Below the pieces are notes generated by a model, which worked only from the letters and a program-made list of their open reading frames with translations, did not search any database and was not told the DNA's origin. Made by a program: the position numbers and the translations under genes. From Bacillota bacterium (GTDB lineage: Bacteria > Bacillota > Clostridia > Clostridiales > Clostridiaceae), in the NCBI GenBank assembly GCA_023399035.1, contig JAEWQX010000109.1:1-26056 (forward strand): a stretch of 26,056 nt of DNA, given 5' to 3'. Shown here one piece after another: positions 22,109-26,056 of the stretch. The first letter of the stretch is position 1. Each line of letters starts with the position of its first letter.

Positions 22109-22780
22109 CTAACTTTTTATCAAAGTATATAAAACCTGAACAGCATTTGCACTGTTTGTCTTAGTTATTTCATCTGGAAGACTTTCAACATAACTTTGAA
22201 GGGTTTTTAACTTTTCAGATTGTGCAGCTCCTCCATCGTTTATTATATTATCAGCCCATGCTTTAAATTCTGATGTTTTAATGCTTTTAACATCGCTTTC
22301 CTCAAGCTTGCCTGTAATCTGAAGAAATCCTTCTACTATCTGATTAAACTTTTTGCCATCAACAGTGTCAGAAGGCATTTCAATACTCACCTTTGCAACA
22401 TCTATCCCCTTACTCTTAAGCTCCTCCATCTTTTTCATACCAAATTCATTATCATACAGACCTGCAATAACCCTGTAATTTCCACTTTCCTCCACGATAA
22501 ATGGCTGACAATATGAAGATATAGTTGGCAGACATACATCAGCATTTTCTTTTTTAGAAAAATATCCACATTGAAGTGCCATTACTCCCTGAGTCTGAAC
22601 AGATTCATTTTCATTCTGGGACGCCTGAGTCTGAACAGAATTTACTGAGCTCTGCCTGCCTGAAAATATAAACCTGCTTATATATAAACCACTTCCAATA
22701 GATACTGCAACAACTACAACAACACTTACCATAAACTTCACTTTTCCATGCTTTTTATATTCATATCTTGTGTACCTCAC
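22109..22780 (-). CDS. Membrane-anchored SPOR-domain protein
   Basis: The 223 residues have a basic cytoplasmic tip, one membrane segment at about 16-39 (FMVSVVVVVAVSIGSGLYI), a Q/S/N-rich linker, and a SPOR-like domain at about 65-130. That domain includes ALQCGYFSKKENAD and YRVIAGLYDNEFGMKKMEELKSKG. SPOR domains bind septal peptidoglycan lacking stem peptides. A helical C-terminal part of unknown role follows. The start is GTG behind a GGGGGTGG. No neighbour in the same unit is evident: the maf promoter follows downstream, and a repeat-bearing gap lies upstream. No clear terminator was found. Confidence 0.85.
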   Translation of the reverse strand: MRYTRYEYKKHGKVKFMVSVVVVVAVSIGSGLYISRFIFSGRQSSVNSVQTQASQNENESVQTQGVMALQCGYFSKKENADVCLPTISSYCQPFIVEESGNYRVIAGLYDNEFGMKKMEELKSKGIDVAKVSIEMPSDTVDGKKFNQIVEGFLQITGKLEESDVKSIKTSEFKAWADNIINDGGAAQSEKLKTLQSYVESLPDEITKTNSANAVQVLYTLIKS

Positions 22781-22805
22781 AATACCACCCCCAATTATTT
22801 AGTTA

Positions 22806-22848
22806 TCAGTTAGGAGTTAACAGTTAACAATTACTTTGCAGATAACCA
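22806..22848. repeat. Heptad tandem repeat upstream of the SPOR-domain gene
   Basis: On the plus strand consecutive seven-base units read AGTTATC, AGTTAGG, AGTTAAC, AGTTAAC, AATTACT, followed by TTGCAGATAAC. This is the same architecture as the element at 3733-3788 (heptads, then a TGCA-containing tail). Confidence 0.6.
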
Positions 22849-22890
22849 TATATTCAGCTTAAAATTTAATCATGTCAACTGATGACTTCT

Positions 22891-22940
22891 AAGCTATAAG
22901 CAATATAAAAATTATAGATAACTACAATGACTTATAGCTT
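22891..22940. repeat. 10-bp inverted repeat between the NlpC/P60 and SPOR genes
   Basis: AAGCTATAAG (22891-22900) and CTTATAGCTT (22931-22940) are exact complements with a 30-base AT-rich loop. There is no T run on the minus strand, so it is at best a weak terminator for the NlpC/P60 gene. Confidence 0.5.
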
Positions 22941-23013
22941 ATTTCTTCAAACTATTTATTTTATACAATATGATATTCATGAAGTTACAACTATATTCAT
23001 TATGTTAAATAAT

Positions 23014-23598
23014 TTAATTAAATATCCTTCTTGCTGTTGCAAATCTCTGACAATAATATCCTTCATTTAAAGAACTTACTGTTACAGTCTTTCCTGTTCT
23101 TGGTGCATGAATGAAAGAGCCATTACCTACATAGATTCCAACATGACTCATATATCCATTTGTATTGAAGAAAACAAGATCACCAGGCATTAAATTATTT
23201 CTGCTCACCTCTACCCCTTCCTTAACCTGGGTATATGTAGTTCTTGATATGTTCTTCCCTGCACTCTTATATACATACTGCGTAAGACCGGAACAGTCAA
23301 ACTCATTTGGACCTGTAGCACCATAAACATATGGCTTTCCTATAAGAGTATATGCACATCTGACAACGTCACTTTTCTTGTTCTCCGCATCTTTAGATGC
23401 TTCCAATGATGAATCGCATGAAAGACAATATTCATTTAAAATATCATATTCTTCAGTAATATTTTCCTTAAATACTTTCTGCTCATGCGCTATATTGTAA
23501 TTCACTGCATTAGCACTAGTACAACTAAACAAAAATATATTTGTATCCAATATTGATAACACCATTAATATTTTTCTCAGCTTAGAACTCTTTTTCAC
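23014..23598 (-). CDS. Secreted NlpC/P60 cell-wall peptidase
   Basis: NlpC/P60 enzymes cut peptide stems of peptidoglycan. The 194 residues carry a signal-like N-terminus (KKSSKLRK, then a hydrophobic run ILMVLSILDTNIFLF). A linker to about residue 75 follows, then the catalytic domain with Cys102 in FDCSGLTQY, His152 in SHVGIY and His164 in FIHAPRTGK. The sequence FLFSC at 22-26 faintly resembles a lipobox, so it could be a lipoprotein. No SH3 or other wall-binding domain is present. The GTG start is preceded by AAGGA at good distance. It appears to be a single-gene unit. Confidence 0.9.
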   Translation of the reverse strand: MKKSSKLRKILMVLSILDTNIFLFSCTSANAVNYNIAHEQKVFKENITEEYDILNEYCLSCDSSLEASKDAENKKSDVVRCAYTLIGKPYVYGATGPNEFDCSGLTQYVYKSAGKNISRTTYTQVKEGVEVSRNNLMPGDLVFFNTNGYMSHVGIYVGNGSFIHAPRTGKTVTVSSLNEGYYCQRFATARRIFN

Positions 23599-23632
23599 TT
23601 TTATTCCTTCTCTCTAATATATTTATTTTCTT

Positions 23633-23726
23633 TAATAAAGCTCAATCAATATTTATATAAAAATTCAGCATTTTCCCTTTAGTTTAATCACAAATTATTT
23701 TTTTATACTTATAATGAGCTTTATTA
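23633..23726. repeat. 12-bp inverted repeat flanking the upstream region of the NlpC/P60 gene
   Basis: TAATAAAGCTCA (23633-23644) and TGAGCTTTATTA (23715-23726) are exact complements 70 bases apart, surrounding the probable promoter region of the NlpC/P60 gene. Confidence 0.55.
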
Positions 23727-23738
23727 TAAATGACAACA

Positions 23739-23786
23739 AAAATAGCTCATATTTTAAACTTCACTGCTTAAAATATGAGCTATTTT
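23739..23786 (-). terminator. Terminator after the pepD pseudogene
   Basis: A perfect 19-bp stem (AAAATAGCTCATATTTTAA and its complement) with a ten-base loop starts eight bases past the pepD stop and ends in TTTTTGTTG on the minus strand. Confidence 0.92.
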
Positions 23787-23794
23787 CTATTCAG

Positions 23795-25251
23795 TTATTT
23801 TATTTCCTTAAGTACTTCCAATAAATATTCATAACATCTGTCCACTGATGGTATGCTCATATGTTCATTAGGAGTATGAATATCTATAATATCTGGACCA
23901 AAACTTATCATATCAAGATCATCACCAAGTATTTCTTTGAATAATCCACATTCAACACCAGCATGTATTGCTACTACTTCAGGTGTTTTTCCGTACATCC
24001 TCTGATATACATCCTTACATATGTTTCTTATCTTTGAATCAGTCTTGTAAGACCACTCTGGATATGGTGATTCTGTAGAAAATTGTCCTCCCATAATCTC
24101 AGTTATACATCTGCTTTTATTCACTATATCTTCCTTTAATGATGCAACAGAACTTCTTGCTGCACTATCGTATTCAACATTATCTGCAAAAGTAGTTACA
24201 ACACCTAAATTAGTTGAACTTTCAGTCAATCCTTCTATTTCCGAACTAAATGTATTGACTCCATTTGGATACATATATAATAAATCTACAGCTTTCTTAG
24301 TAGATTCATCTGAAAATACCTTTTCAACATCTTCTTCACATTCAAGAAGATATATTCTAAGATCAGGATCCTTCTTGCTGAACTCTCTCTTAAACTCTTC
24401 GCATATTCTTGTTTTTATATCTAAAAGTTTCCTTTCATCTTGTTCAGAAATTGTTATTATTGAAGAACATTCTCTTGGAATTGCATTATTCTTTGAACCG
24501 CCATTTATTGATACGAGGTTAAACTCCACTTCAGCTGAAATTTCTTTTAAAAGCTTCCCATAAGCTTATTGGAATTTCCTCTTCCGAGATGAATTTCTGC
24601 GCCTGAATGTCCACCCTTTAGTCCTCTTATTACAAGATTATAAGCAGCAGTATTATCTTTTTTATCTATTCTTTCAATTGGAAGGACAGATTTTGTTCTA
24701 ACTCCTCCTGCACAGCTTACTAAAAGCTTCCCCTCTTCTTCTGAATCAAGATTTAATACAATCTTTCCATTTATGTACTGTGGCTGAACAGCCATTGCTC
24801 CGCTCATTCCTGCTTCTTCATCAGTTGTAAGCAGAACTTCTATTTCTGGATGCTCTAAAGTATTATCTTCAAGAAGAGCCATTGCATAAGCTACTGCAAT
24901 ACCATCATCTGCACCAAGAGTTGTCCTATCTGCATAAATATAATCGCCTTTAACTACAAGCTTTATAGGGTCTTTTGTAAAATCATGTTCCTTATCACTA
25001 TTCTTTTCACATACCATATCCATATGTCCTTGGACGATTACAACGGGTGCATCTTCATATCCTTTTGATGCAGGTTTTTTTATAATTATATTTAATGCTC
25101 CATCCTGAATGCATTCAAGTCCAAGCTTTCTTCCAAAGTAAAGGAGATAATCACTTATTGCTTTTTCATTACCTGATCCTCTAGGAATTCTGCTTATTTG
25201 TTCGAAATGATAAAAAACTCTGTCAAATTTAACATTTTCAATTTTTCTCGT
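23795..25251 (-). pseudogene. pepD: Aminoacyl-histidine dipeptidase (PepD, M20 family), broken by a lost start codon and a frameshift
   Basis: PepD is a zinc dipeptidase that splits dipeptides such as Xaa-His. Joining the frames gives about 485 codons, the length of full PepD. Metal ligands are intact: His76 and Asp78 (QGHMDMVCE), Asp115 (LGADDG), Glu145 and Glu146 (TTDEEAG), Asp169 (NLDSEE), and a late HAGVECG. Two defects appear. First, at about 24555 one base is missing: the frame reads MGSF and stops, while restoring one A gives MGKLLKEISAEVEFN, which joins the second half (to 23795). Second, family-like sequence continues upstream of the Met at 25023 to RKIENVKFDRVFYHF, where the expected start codon is ACG (25251-25249), seven bases after AAGGGGAG. 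No ATG, GTG or TTG lies in that frame before a stop. Confidence 0.85.
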
Positions 25252-25429
25252 ATTTTTACTCCCCTTCCTTAATTATGTGCTAAAATAATTTTATATATCT
25301 TTTTTCTTAGTTTATCATAAAATTTTAAATTATAATTAATATTTATTGGAATTTTATGTTATATATATTTCATTCAAAATTATATACACAATATAAGTAT
25401 ACTATAAAATTTTTATGCGAGGTGTTTTT

Positions 25430-26056
25430 ATGCAAAAAACAAAAATGATTTTTACCATTGGACCTGCTAGTGATAACGAAGAAACATTAAGAAAATTTAT
25501 TGAAATCGGTATGAGTGCAGCAAGATTAAACTTTTCTCATGGTACGCATGAAACTCATAAAGAAAAAATCGACTTAATTAAGCGTTTAAGAACTGAAATG
25601 AACTCTCCTACTGCAATCGTTCTAGATATCAAGGGACCTAAAATTAGAACTCATAATTTTATAAATGACGGTGTAGAACTTAAAGAAGGTAGTGATTTTA
25701 CTTTTATTTGTGGTGATGAAATACTAGGTGATGAAACACAATGCTCTATTACTTATAAAGAACTTTGTGAAGATATTAAAGTTGGTGGAAGTATATTAGT
25801 AGATGACGGGCTGTTAAAATTCAAGGTTATATCTGTTGAAGGAAATAAGATTCATACTACTGTAACTGTTGGAGGATTAATCAAAAACCATAAAGGTGTT
25901 AACGTTCCTAATGTAGTAATAAAATTACCATCAATAACAGAAAAAGATATAGAAGACATAAAGTTTGGATGTGAAATGGGAGTTGACTTTATTGCAGCTT
26001 CTTTCATCAGAAAAGCAAGTGATGTTCTTGATGTAAAAAAAGTCCTTGAAGAAAAT
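25430..26056 (+). CDS. pyk: Pyruvate kinase, N-terminal part (cut by window edge)
   Basis: Pyruvate kinase makes ATP and pyruvate from phosphoenolpyruvate. The 209 residues visible are open to the window end. They begin MQKTKMIFTIGPAS and contain ARLNFSHGTH (about 34-43) and VLDIKGPKIRT (about 61-71), both substrate- and metal-binding segments. A B domain follows, ending in KNHKGVNVPN, then the return to the barrel (DFIAASFIRKASDV). GAGGTG precedes the ATG by six bases. It is divergent from pepD. A TATACT at 25398-25403 may be the -10, but no good -35 was found. pfkA, a common partner, is not upstream, so this may be a stand-alone or second copy. Confidence 0.95.
   Translation, partial: MQKTKMIFTIGPASDNEETLRKFIEIGMSAARLNFSHGTHETHKEKIDLIKRLRTEMNSPTAIVLDIKGPKIRTHNFINDGVELKEGSDFTFICGDEILGDETQCSITYKELCEDIKVGGSILVDDGLLKFKVISVEGNKIHTTVTVGGLIKNHKGVNVPNVVIKLPSITEKDIEDIKFGCEMGVDFIAASFIRKASDVLDVKKVLEEN

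Noticed and set aside
24547..25023. Reading the pepD halves as two separate genes starting at internal ATG and GTG codons
   Set aside because: Both halves are parts of one M20 peptidase, the first lacks its N-terminal 76 residues, and adding one base joins them seamlessly.

Overview
The window is strongly AT-rich and nearly every gene lies on the minus strand. The reading frames and gene order point to a Bacillota organism of the Clostridium sensu stricto type. Evidence includes an L27 gene with the Firmicutes cleavable leader and its Prp protease, an L21-type leader RNA, a SpoIVFB-like M50 protease, clostridial-looking intergenic heptad repeats, and strong AGGAGG ribosome binding sites with frequent GTG starts. 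The species cannot be named from the sequence alone.

Layout, following minus-strand transcription from right to left. A pyruvate kinase gene (25430 to the right edge) is the only plus-strand gene. Divergent from it is an aminoacyl-histidine dipeptidase gene (pepD, 23795-25251) with two lesions, an ACG where the start codon belongs and a one-base frameshift. Next come a secreted NlpC/P60 peptidase and a membrane-anchored SPOR-domain protein. Then follows a long wall and shape operon, maf-radC-mreB-mreC-mreD-PBP2 (21866 to 15073), closed by a terminator. sfsA stands alone. After it come minC-minD-minE, then rodA with its own promoter and terminator. Next are a short membrane protein in the spoIVFA position and an M50 protease in the spoIVFB position, followed by a truncated YcdB/S-layer-homology protein. 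After that is a radical SAM (B12-binding type) gene overlapping a DUF2344 gene, then an RNase E/G gene. The left end carries rplU-prp-rpmA behind an L21-type leader, obg-yhbY, and the start of a chemotaxis receptor cut by the window edge.

The backbone maf-radC-mreBCD-minCD-spoIVFA-spoIVFB-rplU-prp-rpmA-obg matches, in order, the classical Bacillus subtilis cluster. Here it is expanded by PBP2, sfsA, minE, rodA, the S-layer-like remnant, the radical SAM pair and the RNase gene. Functionally the right half builds and positions the cell wall: MreBCD, PBP2 and RodA drive elongation, and MinCDE places the septum. The left half is ribosome biogenesis: L21, L27, Prp, Obg, YhbY and RNase E/G.

Most of the window is conserved core genome. 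The parts that stand out are the degraded pepD, the M23-less protein in the spoIVFA slot, the signal-less S-layer fragment beside a 13-bp inverted repeat, a terminator-like hairpin abutting the RNase E/G ribosome binding site, and a family of heptanucleotide tandem repeats in at least five intergenic regions. The most plausible poorly described functional module is the radical SAM/DUF2344/RNase E/G trio. No rRNA, tRNA, CRISPR array, transposase or prophage gene was seen.
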